Shown here in pieces: positions 8,279-17,680 of a stretch of DNA of 64,000 nt (position 1 is the stretch's first letter; every line of letters starts with the position of its first letter). This stretch comes from Rhodococcus sp. 1163. Its GTDB lineage: Bacteria > Actinomycetota > Actinomycetes > Mycobacteriales > Mycobacteriaceae. The translations under genes were made by a program, and so were the position numbers. Below the pieces are notes generated by a model that was given only the letters and a program-made list of their open reading frames with translations, was not told the origin of the DNA and ran no database searches. The stretch lies in assembly GCF_002091985.1 (NCBI RefSeq), contig NZ_MKKX01000038.1, positions 310,001-374,000 of the forward strand. Direction: 5' to 3'.

Positions 8279-9094
8279 GTAGAGACGCATCGTGATCGGT
8301 CCGAAGACGCCTAGAAACCCAGCACACATCACCGTGGTCACCGTCAATGCAGTGATGTCGGTGTCTCCGGACATCAGTGATCTGATCGAGGTGACGAGAA
8401 AGCTCACCGGATTGACCTCGACGAAGGCTCGCAACCACCCAGGCATGGTCTGCGGATCGACGAAGATGTTGCTGGCGAAGGTCAATGGGAAAAGAATGAA
8501 CATCGATACGGCCATGACCGCTGATTCAGTTCGGACGATCATCGCGATCATCGTCCACACCCAGGACAGACAGAACGAAAACACCAGCAGCAGCACAATC
8601 GACGCTGCGACGCCGAGCATCCCACCGGCTGGGCGGAATCCGATGATCACACCCAGAATCAACACGATGACCGATGCAAGCGTGTAACGCACGACATCGC
8701 CGAGCAACGCACCGACCAGCGGCGACGGACGCCAGATGGGTAAAGAGCGGAATCGGTCGAACACGCCTTTCTCGATATCCTTGTTCAACGTGACGCCGGT
8801 GTACATGGTGATCATGACCACGGTCTGCACGAGGATTCCGGGAAGCAGAAATTGGATGTAGGCGGTGGTCGAACCCGCCAATGCGCCACCGAAAAGGTAG
8901 GTGAACAGCAGCGTGAACATGATGGGAAACATCGTGACGTCGAATAGTTGCTCCGGCACGTGTTTGATTTTCAGCAACGCCCGCCAGCCGAAACTCGACG
9001 ATGTGGACAGTGCGCTGGGTCTCGATGGTCGTGGCCCTGCGCTGCGCAGCACCTCGGCCACCGAGGCGGAAGCGTCGGTGAGCGTCGTGGTCAT
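8264..9094 (-). CDS. ABC-2 type multidrug exporter permease (DrrB-like)
   Basis: A 276-residue protein with six hydrophobic segments after a 45-residue polar N-terminus. Features such as [32 protein letters not shown] and the late [20 protein letters not shown] are typical of the DrrB/ABC-2 family that exports drugs or lipids. The ATG start overlaps the stop of the ATPase gene (ATGA), so the two products are made in step. The frame continues upstream inside the ATPase gene, but the overlapping ATG gives the normal family length. The substrate is unknown. In M. tuberculosis the same position holds the Rv2686c-Rv2688c drug exporter genes. Confidence 0.85.
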   Translation of the reverse strand: MTTTLTDASASVAEVLRSAGPRPSRPSALSTSSSFGWRALLKIKHVPEQLFDVTMFPIMFTLLFTYLFGGALAGSTTAYIQFLLPGILVQTVVMITMYTGVTLNKDIEKGVFDRFRSLPIWRPSPLVGALLGDVVRYTLASVIVLILGVIIGFRPAGGMLGVAASIVLLLVFSFCLSWVWTMIAMIVRTESAVMAVSMFILFPLTFASNIFVDPQTMPGWLRAFVEVNPVSFLVTSIRSLMSGDTDITALTVTTVMCAGFLGVFGPITMRLYNRKT

Positions 9095-10050
9095 GATGCG
9101 GCCTCCGTCTCCGAGGCATGCCCCGTCAGAGCCAGGAAGACCTCGTCCAGGCTCGGTTGTCCGATCGCAAAGGAAGCGATTGCGATACCCGCTGCTTCGA
9201 AAGCGGGAAGTGCGGCCGCTACCGACGACGCGGAGTCGACTCGCGCAGAGATGGCCACCGGATCTGCGTCCTCCACGACTTCGTCGGTGAGGATGGTTCG
9301 CAATATCGCGGCGGCTGCACTGCGCCGCGCCGGATCGAGAACGCGCACATGAAGTGCACCTGCCCCGACCGACGCCTTCAAGTCTCCGGTAGTCCCTTCG
9401 GCGATGACCTTCCCTCGGTCGATGACAGCGACTCGACCCGCCAAGTGATCGGCCTCGTCCAGGTACTGCGTCGTCAACAGCACTGTTGTTCCGCCGGCCA
9501 CGAGTGCCCTGATGATCTCCCACACTTGGTTTCGGCTCCGCGGATCGAGCCCCGTGGTCGGCTCGTCGAGAAAAATGAGCTCAGGAGTGACGATGATGCT
9601 TGCGGCGATATCGATCCGACGCCGCATTCCGCCCGAATACGTCTTCACCTGACGCCCACCGGCATCGGCGATCCCGAACGCCGTAAGAAGTTGTTCCGAC
9701 CGCGAACGTGCTGCAGGACGGGAGTATCCATAGAGCCGCGCAAGTAGAACGAGATTCTCGGTACCGGTCAGGTCCTCGTCGAGAGACGCGAACTGGCCGG
9801 TGAGCGAGACCTTGCTTCGGATGGCGCTCGCCTCGGTGGCGAGGTCGTGACCGAGGATGCGGGCGCTGCCGCCGTCCAGGGGGAGGAGCGTTGCCAGCAT
9901 CCGGATGGTTGTCGTCTTGCCTGCTCCGTTCGGGCCCAGCACGCCGTACACCCCACCACATGGAACGGTCAGATCGATACCGTCGACGGCAACGGTATCG
10001 CCGAATCGTTTGACGATGCCGTGAGTCGATATTGCCGCCGATGTGTCCAT
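9091..10050 (-). CDS. ABC exporter ATP-binding protein (DrrA-like)
   Basis: A 319-residue protein with Walker [10 protein letters not shown] (about residues 38-46), signature YSGGMRRR and Walker [13 protein letters not shown], followed by a 90-residue C-terminal region typical of DrrA proteins. It powers the permease encoded directly downstream. The ATG at 10050 fits the conserved N-terminus ([13 protein letters not shown]), but AAGGA touches the ATG with no spacer, so ordinary ribosome binding there is doubtful; the mRNA may be leaderless or start at an upstream TTG. It is divergent from sigK with 126 bases between. Confidence 0.87.
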   Translation of the reverse strand: MDTSAAISTHGIVKRFGDTVAVDGIDLTVPCGGVYGVLGPNGAGKTTTIRMLATLLPLDGGSARILGHDLATEASAIRSKVSLTGQFASLDEDLTGTENLVLLARLYGYSRPAARSRSEQLLTAFGIADAGGRQVKTYSGGMRRRIDIAASIIVTPELIFLDEPTTGLDPRSRNQVWEIIRALVAGGTTVLLTTQYLDEADHLAGRVAVIDRGKVIAEGTTGDLKASVGAGALHVRVLDPARRSAAAAILRTILTDEVVEDADPVAISARVDSASSVAAALPAFEAAGIAIASFAIGQPSLDEVFLALTGHASETEAAS

Positions 10051-10104
10051 TCCTTCATGATTGCCCGATTTTCGCCTCGTCCGCAATCCATTTTTCGCGC
10101 TCGC

Positions 10105-10131
10105 CCATCCCTTTCGTTCCGTGTACCGAAT
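10105..10131 (+). promoter_or_regulatory. Putative SigK-dependent promoter of sigK
   Basis: CCATCC (10105-10110) and CCGAAT (10126-10131) are separated by 15 bases and lie about 45 bases before the sigK ATG. These are, from memory, the -35 and -10 hexamers reported for mycobacterial SigK promoters. This predicts autoregulation. Confidence 0.6.
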
Positions 10132-10153
10132 ACCTTGTGCGGCGGGAAAACGC

Positions 10154-10180
10154 GGAGGTTTCGGTGTGAGAGCCATATGA
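10154..10180 (+). promoter_or_regulatory. Possible 4-codon leader frame overlapping the sigK start
   Basis: A perfect GGAGG (10154-10158) is seven bases before a GTG at 10166. That GTG opens GTG-AGA-GCC-ATA-TGA, whose stop overlaps the sigK ATG at 10177. The same GGAGG is 18 bases from the sigK ATG, too far for direct use. Confidence 0.35.
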
Positions 10181-10926
10181 GCACTACTCTCTTGATCAAT
10201 GAACGCGATCAGATTCGAATCAGTTGGGACCTTGGTCCGGTGAGCGCCACCCCGAGTTCGGACTCGCCGTTTCAGGGGACATCCGATTCATACGACGACC
10301 CGCCGGCATCGGTGGACTCCGAAGGAGCCGCGTGTGCGGTCCCCAGCGCACAGTTGCGTAATTTGCGCGCCGACGAGACCGAGCGTCTTCGTCGTCTCAT
10401 GGCAGCAGTTGCCCAGGGTGACCAGCGTGCGTTCGCCGAGTTGTACGACGCGACGTCTGCTCGCGTCTACGGCATGGTGCTACGCGTACTTCGTGACCCC
10501 GGGTACAGCGAGGAAACCACCCAGGAAGTCTTTCTCCAGATTTGGCGATCGGCTCCGAACTACGATCCGAAACAGGGCAGTCCGCTCGCTTGGGTCATGA
10601 CTCTGGCTCATCGGCGGGCCGTCGATCGGGTCAGGTCGGAGCAATCCGGTACCGACCGTGAGGCAGCGTACGGCGCCATCAGCCACTCACCCGAGCACGA
10701 CGAGGTTCTCGAGGCTGTCACGCAACGGCTCGAGTCCGATGCAGTGATCGCATGCCTCGATACGTTGACCGATACCCAGCGTGAATCTGTGCGAATGGCT
10801 TATTACAGCGGTTGGACCTACCGCGAGGTTGCCGAGCGCCTCGAGGTAGCGGTACCGACCATCAAATCGCGAATACGAGATGGGCTGATCAAGTTGAAGA
10901 CATGTTTGGGGGTGACACCCTCATGA
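10177..10926 (+). CDS. sigK: ECF sigma factor SigK
   Basis: A 249-residue ECF sigma factor. Region 2 contains [20 protein letters not shown] and the HRRAVDRVR stretch; region 4 contains [20 protein letters not shown] and a final helix-turn-helix with [14 protein letters not shown]. These match M. tuberculosis SigK closely, but the first 60 or so residues are an extra acidic leader that SigK there lacks, so a later start (for example the GTG encoding VDSEGA) is possible. It is followed, with ATGA overlap, by its anti-sigma factor. A SigK-like promoter lies upstream. In M. tuberculosis this pair sits elsewhere on the chromosome. Confidence 0.85.
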   Translation: MSTTLLINERDQIRISWDLGPVSATPSSDSPFQGTSDSYDDPPASVDSEGAACAVPSAQLRNLRADETERLRRLMAAVAQGDQRAFAELYDATSARVYGMVLRVLRDPGYSEETTQEVFLQIWRSAPNYDPKQGSPLAWVMTLAHRRAVDRVRSEQSGTDREAAYGAISHSPEHDEVLEAVTQRLESDAVIACLDTLTDTQRESVRMAYYSGWTYREVAERLEVAVPTIKSRIRDGLIKLKTCLGVTPS

Positions 10927-11681
10927 GCGAAGCGATTCGACAGCGACTGCTCGATTCCGCGGAGGTATTTGCCCTCCATGCGGTCAGCGCAGCAGAAGAA
11001 TCAGAGATCGAACGCGATCTCGAGTCGGTCGACGACACCGCCCGCGTCCAGTTCGGCATTCTCGTCGGGGAGATTCAGGAGACGTTGGCGCTGGCTTCGG
11101 TGCTCGATGCCGTCGAGCCCCCGCCAGAGGTTCGCGCACGGCTTCTCGACGAAGTTCCGCGTACATCGCAGGTGACCCCACCGCCGGTGACCGCGTCGAA
11201 CGTGACGAGCATGAAGGGTCACCGTGAACGGCGAAGCACCAGGTTGCGTACCTCGTTGATGGCTGCCGCGGCGGCGGTGGTCGTTGTAGTCGGTGGAGGT
11301 GTCGTCGCGACGCAAGTGATCGGGAACGATCCAAGCCCGACGCAGGCCGAGCAGGTGATTGCGTACGGTGACACGCAGGAATCCACAGCGAGCTTCCCTG
11401 GTGGAGGTACTGCGAAGATCTCGTATTCACGTGAAGCAGACTCGGCCGTGGTGGAACTCGACGGTGTGGCGGCACCGGAGGCGGGCAAGGACTACCAGAT
11501 GTGGTTCGTCGAAGGAACTCCACGATCGGTCGGGCTCGTCACGCCGGCGCAACTCGAGGAAGGCGGCCAGACGGTCATCGAGGGTATGGGGGGAGCGACC
11601 AACTTCGCGTTCTCGCTCGAACCCGCAGGCGGCTCACCGCAGCCGACCGAGGTGCTGACAATGGCGACATTGGGCGCCTAG
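10923..11681 (+). CDS. rskA: Anti-sigma-K factor RskA
   Basis: A 252-residue single-pass membrane protein. The first 100 residues form the cytoplasmic sigma-binding part, starting with FALHAVSAAEESEIERDL. One transmembrane segment follows (LMAAAAAVVVVVGGGVVA), then an extracytoplasmic RskA C-terminal domain with GKDYQMWFVEG and a terminal PTEVLTMATLGA. In mycobacteria RskA holds SigK inactive until cleaved within the membrane. The start overlaps the sigK stop by four bases, which would keep the two proteins in balance. Confidence 0.87.
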   Translation: MSEAIRQRLLDSAEVFALHAVSAAEESEIERDLESVDDTARVQFGILVGEIQETLALASVLDAVEPPPEVRARLLDEVPRTSQVTPPPVTASNVTSMKGHRERRSTRLRTSLMAAAAAVVVVVGGGVVATQVIGNDPSPTQAEQVIAYGDTQESTASFPGGGTAKISYSREADSAVVELDGVAAPEAGKDYQMWFVEGTPRSVGLVTPAQLEEGGQTVIEGMGGATNFAFSLEPAGGSPQPTEVLTMATLGA

Positions 11682-11712
11682 CAACAATGTGATTGCTGAA
11701 GCTGGGTGGACG

Positions 11713-11746
11713 AGGACGCCGGTGGAGATTTTTCCGCCGGCGTCCT
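11713..11746. terminator. Strong bidirectional terminator between rskA and glsA
   Basis: A 14-bp stem (aggacgccggtgga / tccgccggcgtcct, one G-T pair) with a 6-base loop gatttt lies between two convergent genes, 31 bases after rskA and 28 bases after glsA. Confidence 0.8.
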
Positions 11747-11774
11747 GGCTCCAACGGGAGTCCGCGGTCGATGT

Positions 11775-13601
11775 TCAGCGCCGCGTTTCGAACTGGCCAA
11801 GCGACTTTATCGCTGTGTTCATCTGCAGGTATGCCCCCGTAGCGAGGTTGGTCAGTAGCTCCAGTTTCACGGCGGGTGCGTTTTTCGTCAGTGCATCGAA
11901 GTCCTCGACCGAAAGCACCCCTACGGTCAACGGCGTGTCCGCGCAGAAGTCGAGGAGGAAGGTCGTGCCGGCCAAAAGTGGCATCTCACCGAAGCTCATG
12001 CCAGGCGACAGCGTGGTTATTCGATGGCGTGAACCGTCGTCGGCCACGAAGATCGAGCTGACTTCACCTGCGAGCACCAGGAACAGCCCCGACGCCGGGT
12101 CTCCGCCGCGCACGATCACTTGGCCGCGGGGATAGTCCCGGATGTCGATCAGCGCTTCCACTTCCTTGTGCTGAGCGGGGGTCAGTCCGCTCAGGACCGG
12201 ATGTTCCGATACCGAGATCGTCTCCGGTTGCCGCGGCCCTGCGCAGTAGCGGTCGAGTAGCAGTTCTTCTGCCCATCGAATGGCCGAGCCTGCGTCGGAG
12301 AAAACCCGGCCAGCTCCGGCGTTCGGGTCGATACTGGAAACCTTGTGTCCCATGACTCCCTGTGGGTCGACCAGCGAGGCTTGGCATCCACGTTCAGCCA
12401 GGTGACTGTGCAGGGCGTCGAACATGCTGCGCGCGACGTCACTGACCTCGCCGACCCCGCGGACATCGATGACCAACGCGTCGAGCTTGTCGTCGAGATT
12501 GCCGATCTCGCGTACAGCCGTCTCGGCGCCCGAGAACAGCAGGTCGCCGTGTAGTTCGTATACTCTTGCGCGAGTACCGAACTCGGCGAGAGCATCTTGT
12601 TCGACGTCACTTCTGCGCTTTCGAGACGGTACTTCGGTGAGCGTGTAACGAGCGCGAATGGCCGAACGGGCTGCACGGGTCACATGCAGGAAGTGAAGTT
12701 CGAGCCTGGTGGACAATTCGCGGCAGGTCGCCACTCCCCGCACGCTGCTCCCGTGTTGATCGAGACGGGGGGAATACACCGCAATTCCCATCTGCCCCGG
12801 CAACACTGCGAGCAGTCCACCTCCTACTCCGCTCTTGGCCGGCATGCCCACTCGCGCAACCCAATCACCTGCACCGTCGTACATACCGCATGTCGTCATC
12901 ACGCTGAGTACTCGTTCGACGAGGGCGGGTGCCAAAGCTCGTTCCCTGGTTCGTGGGTTCACGCCGTTGTTGGCCATGGTGGCTGCCATCATGGCCAGAT
13001 CGGCGGCGGTCACATCGATCGAGCATTGACGAAAGTAGAGGTCGACGGCCGCGTCTGGATCCTCCTCGATGATGTCGAAGGACCGCAGCATGTATCCGAT
13101 CGCGCGGTTTCGATTTCCGGTTCTGGCCTCGGAGGCGTACACGCTCTCGTTGAAGGTGAGTTCTCGGCCCGCATAACGTGAGTACGCCGCCCTGATCCGT
13201 TCGAACCGATGTTTCCTCGTGCGTCCTTTGATCAACGACGCCGAGGTGATTGCGCCGGCATTGATCATCGGGTTTCTGGGACGTTCGGTGATCGGGTCCA
13301 AACTGATCTCGTTGAACGGCTCACCCGACGGTTCGATGTCGATCTTGCGGGCAACTGCAGCCTCACCGCGATCTGTCAGCGCCAATGCATAGGTGAACGG
13401 CTTCGAGATCGACTGAATGGTGAAGGGGGTCGCGGTGTCGCCGATTTCGTAGACATAGCCATCGCTGGTCGCAAGGGCTATCCCGTAGCCGTCGGGTGCG
13501 ACTGCCGCGAGCTCCGGGATGTAGTCGGCAACCGCACCCGACGTATTGTCTCGGCATGCGTCGAACACGTCCTTCAGGATTTGGTCCACGACAGTTGTCA
13601 T
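11775..13601 (-). CDS. glsA: Glutaminase A fused to STAS and cyclic-nucleotide-binding domains
   Basis: A 608-residue, three-part protein. Residues about 1-310 are a serine-dependent glutaminase with the SxxK motif QSISKPF (Ser64, Lys67), RNPMINAG and the late AKSGVGGGLLAV. Residues about 345-455 form a STAS domain (ALVIDVRGVGEVSDVARSM). Residues about 475-595 form a cNMP-binding domain (YPRGQVIVRGGDPASGLFLV, then GMSFGEMPLL). It converts glutamine to glutamate and ammonia; the added domains suggest control by a ligand or partner. STAS and cNMP additions occur in other actinobacterial glutaminases. The ATG is preceded by a -10 box at six bases, so the mRNA is probably leaderless. Confidence 0.88.
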   Translation of the reverse strand: MTTVVDQILKDVFDACRDNTSGAVADYIPELAAVAPDGYGIALATSDGYVYEIGDTATPFTIQSISKPFTYALALTDRGEAAVARKIDIEPSGEPFNEISLDPITERPRNPMINAGAITSASLIKGRTRKHRFERIRAAYSRYAGRELTFNESVYASEARTGNRNRAIGYMLRSFDIIEEDPDAAVDLYFRQCSIDVTAADLAMMAATMANNGVNPRTRERALAPALVERVLSVMTTCGMYDGAGDWVARVGMPAKSGVGGGLLAVLPGQMGIAVYSPRLDQHGSSVRGVATCRELSTRLELHFLHVTRAARSAIRARYTLTEVPSRKRRSDVEQDALAEFGTRARVYELHGDLLFSGAETAVREIGNLDDKLDALVIDVRGVGEVSDVARSMFDALHSHLAERGCQASLVDPQGVMGHKVSSIDPNAGAGRVFSDAGSAIRWAEELLLDRYCAGPRQPETISVSEHPVLSGLTPAQHKEVEALIDIRDYPRGQVIVRGGDPASGLFLVLAGEVSSIFVADDGSRHRITTLSPGMSFGEMPLLAGTTFLLDFCADTPLTVGVLSVEDFDALTKNAPAVKLELLTNLATGAYLQMNTAIKSLGQFETRR

Positions 13602-13607
13602 GAGGTG

Positions 13608-13613
13608 ACCCTA
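13608..13613 (-). promoter_or_regulatory. -10 box TAGGGT, leaderless glsA start
   Basis: On the minus strand TAGGGT is followed by six bases (CACCTC) and the ATG of glsA, so transcription should start at the ATG. Confidence 0.55.
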
Positions 13614-13733
13614 TGCTCCGGCCACCTCTTTCGATGTGACGATGGACGCGCCGCGATTGTTGGGTGCATGTGCCGGACCGCAGTATTGTCGAACAGTAGG
13701 AGCTATCTCGGCGTCGCTCCACGGGACGCTACG

Positions 13734-13739
13734 TAGACT
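13734..13739 (+). promoter_or_regulatory. -10 box TAGACT for dxs
   Basis: TAGACT lies 77 bases before the dxs start and predicts a leader of about 70 bases. No clear -35 box is visible. Confidence 0.4.
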
Positions 13740-13816
13740 GGGGAGACAAGACAGTTCGCATCGAACAAGGCAAGACTGCAAGGACCGAAGATTTCCGGCC
13801 GGAGGGAGCGATCTCG

Positions 13817-15697
13817 TTGGGTGTCCTAGCTCGAATCCAGACGCCCGAGGACTTGCGCCTACTGGCCCCGTCCGAAGTGGCAGACCTGGCAGTCGAGGTC
13901 CGTGAGTTCCTCGTCGACAAGGTGTCGGCGACGGGAGGTCACCTCGGACCGAATCTCGGCGTCGTCGAACTGACGCTGGCGATACACCGTATCTTCTCCT
14001 CGCCACACGACCCGATCATCTGGGACACCGGCCACCAGGCCTACGTACACAAGATGATCACCGGTCGGACCGGAGCTTTCGATTCGCTGCGCAAGCAGGG
14101 CGGTCTTTCCGGATACCCCTCACGTGCAGAGAGTGAGCACGACTGGGTGGAGTCTTCACACGCATCGGCTTCGCTGTCGTACGCAGACGGACTGGCAAAA
14201 GCTTTCGAACTGAAGGGGCAAACCGACAGGCATGTCGTAGCCGTCGTCGGCGACGGTGCCCTGACAGGTGGCATGTGTTGGGAGGCCCTCAACAACATCG
14301 CGGCAGGCAAGGACCGCTCGGTTGTCATCGTCGTCAACGACAACGGACGTTCCTACGCACCGACGATAGGCGGCCTCGCCGAGCATCTCGCAGCGCTTCG
14401 GCTACAACCCGGTTACGAGCGGGTCCTCGACAACGGTCGACGCATCGTGCGCAAGATTCCATTCGTCGGCAAGACCGCATACGCGATGTTGCACGGAATG
14501 AAGGCCGGGGTGAAAGACGCGCTGAGTCCTCAGGTCCTGTTCACCGATCTCGGTATCAAGTACCTCGGACCCGTCGACGGCCACGATGAGCCGGCGCTCG
14601 AGTCGGCACTTCGACGTGCCAAGGACTACGGCGGCCCGGTGATCGTTCACGCGGTGACGCGCAAGGGGATGGGTTACGCGCACGCCGAGAACAATGTCGC
14701 CGATCAGATGCATGCCACCGGTGTCATCGATCCGCTTACCGGACAATCACGTTCGGTGGCTGCACCGGACTGGACGTCGGTCTTCTCTCGTGAACTCATC
14801 GATATCGCGGCTGACCGTGAAGACATCGTCGCGATCAGCGCGGCGATGGCCGGCCCGACAGGTTTGGCTGCATTCGGCGAGAAGTACCCCGGTCGGCTTT
14901 TCGATGTCGGGATCGCTGAGCAGCATGCCATGACCTCGGCGGCAGGCCTCGCGCTCGGCGGGATGCACCCAGTCGTAGCTGTGTACTCGACGTTCCTCAA
15001 TCGTGCATTCGATCAACTGCTCATGGATGTGGCGTTGCTGAACTTACCGGTTACGTTGGTTCTCGACCGTGCAGGTGTCACCGGCAACGACGGCGCCAGT
15101 CACAACGGCATGTGGGACATGTCGCTGCTGGGGATAGTGCCAGGAATTCGTGTCGCCGCTCCTCGTGACTGCGCGACCCTTCGGGAGGAGCTCGCCGAAG
15201 CTTTGGCGATCAACGACGGTCCCACGGCACTGCGGTTCCCCAAAGGTGCCGTGACGGATGATGTTCCAGCGCTGCGACGACTCGACGGTCTCGTCGACGT
15301 TCTTGTCGAGCCGGAGTCCGGAGAGCGCGATATTCTCATCGTCGCTGTGGGGGCCTTCGCTTCATTGGCGCTCGATTCAGCTGAAAAGCTTGCAGCTCAG
15401 GGGCTTTCGGTTACAGTGATCGATCCACGCTGGGTGCTTCCGGTACCGGAGTCGCTCCTCGAGATGGCCAAGGATTTCCGTCTCGTCGTCACGATCGAAG
15501 ATTCGGGTCTACATGGCGGAATCGGATCGAGCGTATCTGCCGCTGTCCGCGCCGCGGGTGTCGACACGATCTGCCACGACATCGGTGTGCCACAGAGGTT
15601 CCTGGATCACGCTTCTCGTGAGCAGATTTTCAATGAGCTCGGTTTGACCTCGGAAGACGTCGCACAGCGAATCGTGGGATGGTCCAAGTCGCCCTGA
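13817..15697 (+). CDS. dxs: 1-deoxy-D-xylulose-5-phosphate synthase
   Basis: A 626-residue, full-length enzyme. It joins pyruvate and glyceraldehyde 3-phosphate to DXP with thiamine diphosphate, the first step of the MEP isoprenoid pathway; DXP also feeds thiamine. Visible motifs are [31 protein letters not shown], the TPP motif VGDGALTGG with VNDNGRS near residues 145-180, and [17 protein letters not shown] in the transketolase middle domain. The start is TTG with GGAGGGAG just upstream; later ATGs would remove conserved residues. It stands alone, convergent with the YciI gene. Confidence 0.95.
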   Translation: MGVLARIQTPEDLRLLAPSEVADLAVEVREFLVDKVSATGGHLGPNLGVVELTLAIHRIFSSPHDPIIWDTGHQAYVHKMITGRTGAFDSLRKQGGLSGYPSRAESEHDWVESSHASASLSYADGLAKAFELKGQTDRHVVAVVGDGALTGGMCWEALNNIAAGKDRSVVIVVNDNGRSYAPTIGGLAEHLAALRLQPGYERVLDNGRRIVRKIPFVGKTAYAMLHGMKAGVKDALSPQVLFTDLGIKYLGPVDGHDEPALESALRRAKDYGGPVIVHAVTRKGMGYAHAENNVADQMHATGVIDPLTGQSRSVAAPDWTSVFSRELIDIAADREDIVAISAAMAGPTGLAAFGEKYPGRLFDVGIAEQHAMTSAAGLALGGMHPVVAVYSTFLNRAFDQLLMDVALLNLPVTLVLDRAGVTGNDGASHNGMWDMSLLGIVPGIRVAAPRDCATLREELAEALAINDGPTALRFPKGAVTDDVPALRRLDGLVDVLVEPESGERDILIVAVGAFASLALDSAEKLAAQGLSVTVIDPRWVLPVPESLLEMAKDFRLVVTIEDSGLHGGIGSSVSAAVRAAGVDTICHDIGVPQRFLDHASREQIFNELGLTSEDVAQRIVGWSKSP

Positions 15698-15756
15698 ACT
15701 TTCGCTTGGTGCATCCGGCAGCGCCATGATGGGTCGTGTCGATCGGATCGTTCAAG

Positions 15757-16041
15757 TCAGTCGCTGGAATCGTCAGTAGGAGGCGACCATTCGACGACGC
15801 GTACGTCCTTGACGAGATGAGCGCGAACGAACGGATCGTAGGTGAACAGTCGACTGGCCGTGTCCAAGTCCGTCGACTCGACGATGAACTTTGCGCCAGT
15901 GTGGTCCGCCAACGGTCCGGAAGATCGCACGATCCCGCGTCGGATCATCTCGGTGAGCCATGCATGGTGATCCGTCCGGTGATCGTCCCTACCGGACGAT
16001 GATTCCGGTGTGTAGGAATATTCGACGATAAACGTGGACAT
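15757..16041 (-). CDS. YciI family protein
   Basis: A 94-residue protein of the ferredoxin-like YciI fold. It begins FIVEYSY, has RRGIVRSSGPLAD and ends with YDPFVRAHLVKDVRVVEW, which is the usual YciI ending. A conserved His-Asp pair in this family suggests enzyme activity, but no reaction is established for this group. It lies 28 bases after (downstream of) the sugar transporter gene on the same strand and may share its transcript. A GAGTGAG Shine-Dalgarno precedes the ATG. Confidence 0.8.
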   Translation of the reverse strand: MSTFIVEYSYTPESSSGRDDHRTDHHAWLTEMIRRGIVRSSGPLADHTGAKFIVESTDLDTASRLFTYDPFVRAHLVKDVRVVEWSPPTDDSSD

Positions 16042-16068
16042 GACATCTCACTCTCTGCGAGGAGCGGC

Positions 16069-17466
16069 TCAGATAACCATGTCTTCGAGTTCCATGCCCT
16101 TGGTCTCGCGAATCTTGAACTTGACGAAGAAGAAGGAGAGCAGAGCGAAGAACGCGAAGAACGCATAGATGAATCCGAGGCCGATCGTCTCGGTCAGCGG
16201 AGGGAAAGCCAGCGTGATTGCGAAGTTGGCTACCCAATTGGCGGCAGTGCTGATGCCCAGCGCGACCGCGCGCATTCGGTTGGGGAACATTTCACCGAGC
16301 ATGACCCACATGATCGGACCCCATGTGGCGGCGAAGAAGATGACGAACAGATTGGCACCCACGAGGGCGACCGGACCCCATGGGTCGGGGAGGGTGATGT
16401 TGTCCCCGGACCCGATCGACTGGGTGAACGATGCTGCGGCAAGAACCAGACCGACGAACATTCCGATGGAACCGATCTGCAATAGATTCTTTCGACCGAA
16501 TCGATCGACGAACAGAATCGCCACGAAGGTCATGCTCACGTTGATGACCGAGGTGATCACCGAGGTGACGAAAGACTGATTTTCGCTGAACCCGACCGAT
16601 TTCCACAGAGTCGTCGAGTAGTAGAAAATCGCATTGATGCCGACGAATTGTTGCAGAATCGCCATGGTGATACCGACCCAGACGATGGGTTGCAGGCCGA
16701 ATTTGGGCCCTCGTATGTCCGCAAACGAAGATTTGGCTTCAGCTCTGAGTGTGAGCCGAATTTCCTTGACTCGTTCGTTCGGATGCATTTCGCCGGAGAT
16801 TTCACCGAGAATGCGCGCGGCTTCCTCGTCGAGGTGCTTGCCTACCAGGTATCTGGGCGATTCCGGAATGAGCGTAGCGAGGAAGCCGTACACGAGCGCG
16901 GGAACGACGCCGACGAGGAACATCCATCGCCAAGCTTCCATTCCGAACCACAGGTCGTTCGATGGCCCACCTGCGGCGTTCTGCAGTACCGCGTCGGAGA
17001 GCAATGCGGCGAAAATACCGATGGTGATCGCCAACTGCTGAAGTGACGCAAGACCGCCCCGATACTTCGCCGGGGCGATCTCCGAGATGTATGCAGGCGC
17101 GATCACCGAAGCGATCCCGATGCCCAGTCCGCCGATGACTCGCCACAGCATCAGGTCCGGAACGCTGAATGCGAAACCTGAACCGACGGAAGAGATGGTG
17201 AACAATGCTGAGCCGAGCAGCATGACGCGTTTGCGTCCCCAGCTATCAGCGAGTCGTCCGGCGAACCATGCGCCTACTGCGCAACCGAGTAGCGCAATGG
17301 CGACGGCGAAACCGGTGATGAACGAGTTCAGGCCGAAATTTTCTTGAATCGAATCGACCGCGCCGTTGACGACCGAACTGTCGAAACCGAAAAGAAATCC
17401 CCCGACCGCGGCAGCGACGGTGACTCCGATGACTTTCGCGGTGTAGCGATCTGTAGGTTGCGTCAT
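16069..17466 (-). CDS. Sugar porter family MFS transporter
   Basis: A 465-residue membrane protein with 12 predicted transmembrane segments. It carries sugar porter signatures: GFDSSVVNGAVDSI in the first helix region, DSWGRKRVML in loop 2-3, PESPRYLVGKH after helix 6, QQFVGINAIFYYSTTLWKS in helix 7, and DRFGRKNLLQIG in loop 8-9. QQFVGIN plus PESPRYL point to a proton-coupled sugar or polyol importer; the exact sugar is not readable. No sugar catabolic gene is adjacent. It precedes the YciI gene by 28 bases. Confidence 0.88.
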   Translation of the reverse strand: MTQPTDRYTAKVIGVTVAAAVGGFLFGFDSSVVNGAVDSIQENFGLNSFITGFAVAIALLGCAVGAWFAGRLADSWGRKRVMLLGSALFTISSVGSGFAFSVPDLMLWRVIGGLGIGIASVIAPAYISEIAPAKYRGGLASLQQLAITIGIFAALLSDAVLQNAAGGPSNDLWFGMEAWRWMFLVGVVPALVYGFLATLIPESPRYLVGKHLDEEAARILGEISGEMHPNERVKEIRLTLRAEAKSSFADIRGPKFGLQPIVWVGITMAILQQFVGINAIFYYSTTLWKSVGFSENQSFVTSVITSVINVSMTFVAILFVDRFGRKNLLQIGSIGMFVGLVLAAASFTQSIGSGDNITLPDPWGPVALVGANLFVIFFAATWGPIMWVMLGEMFPNRMRAVALGISTAANWVANFAITLAFPPLTETIGLGFIYAFFAFFALLSFFFVKFKIRETKGMELEDMVI

Positions 17467-17634
17467 TGCGAACCCAGCTTTCGAGGTCGTGTGCCAGCAG
17501 CGATGGTGGTTAGGCCATCATGGCCCCGACCCGCTCGAAAGTGGTGGAAATCGGCGGATCTTGCCCCGAAGAGTTACCGCACGTAAAGGGCAGGCGCCGG
17601 GTGTGAGGGAAATGGCGACGGTATCGAAACGAAA

Positions 17635-17665
17635 GACGGCCCGCACAACGAAAGTGCGGGCCGTC
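17635..17665 (-). terminator. Terminator after the fadA-fadB operon
   Basis: A perfect 12-bp stem (gacggcccgcac / gtgcgggccgtc) with a 7-base loop lies 15 bases after the fadB stop. On the minus strand it is followed by a broken T-run (TTTCGTTT). Confidence 0.8.
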
Positions 17666-17680
17666 CTCCCAGTGTTCAGC

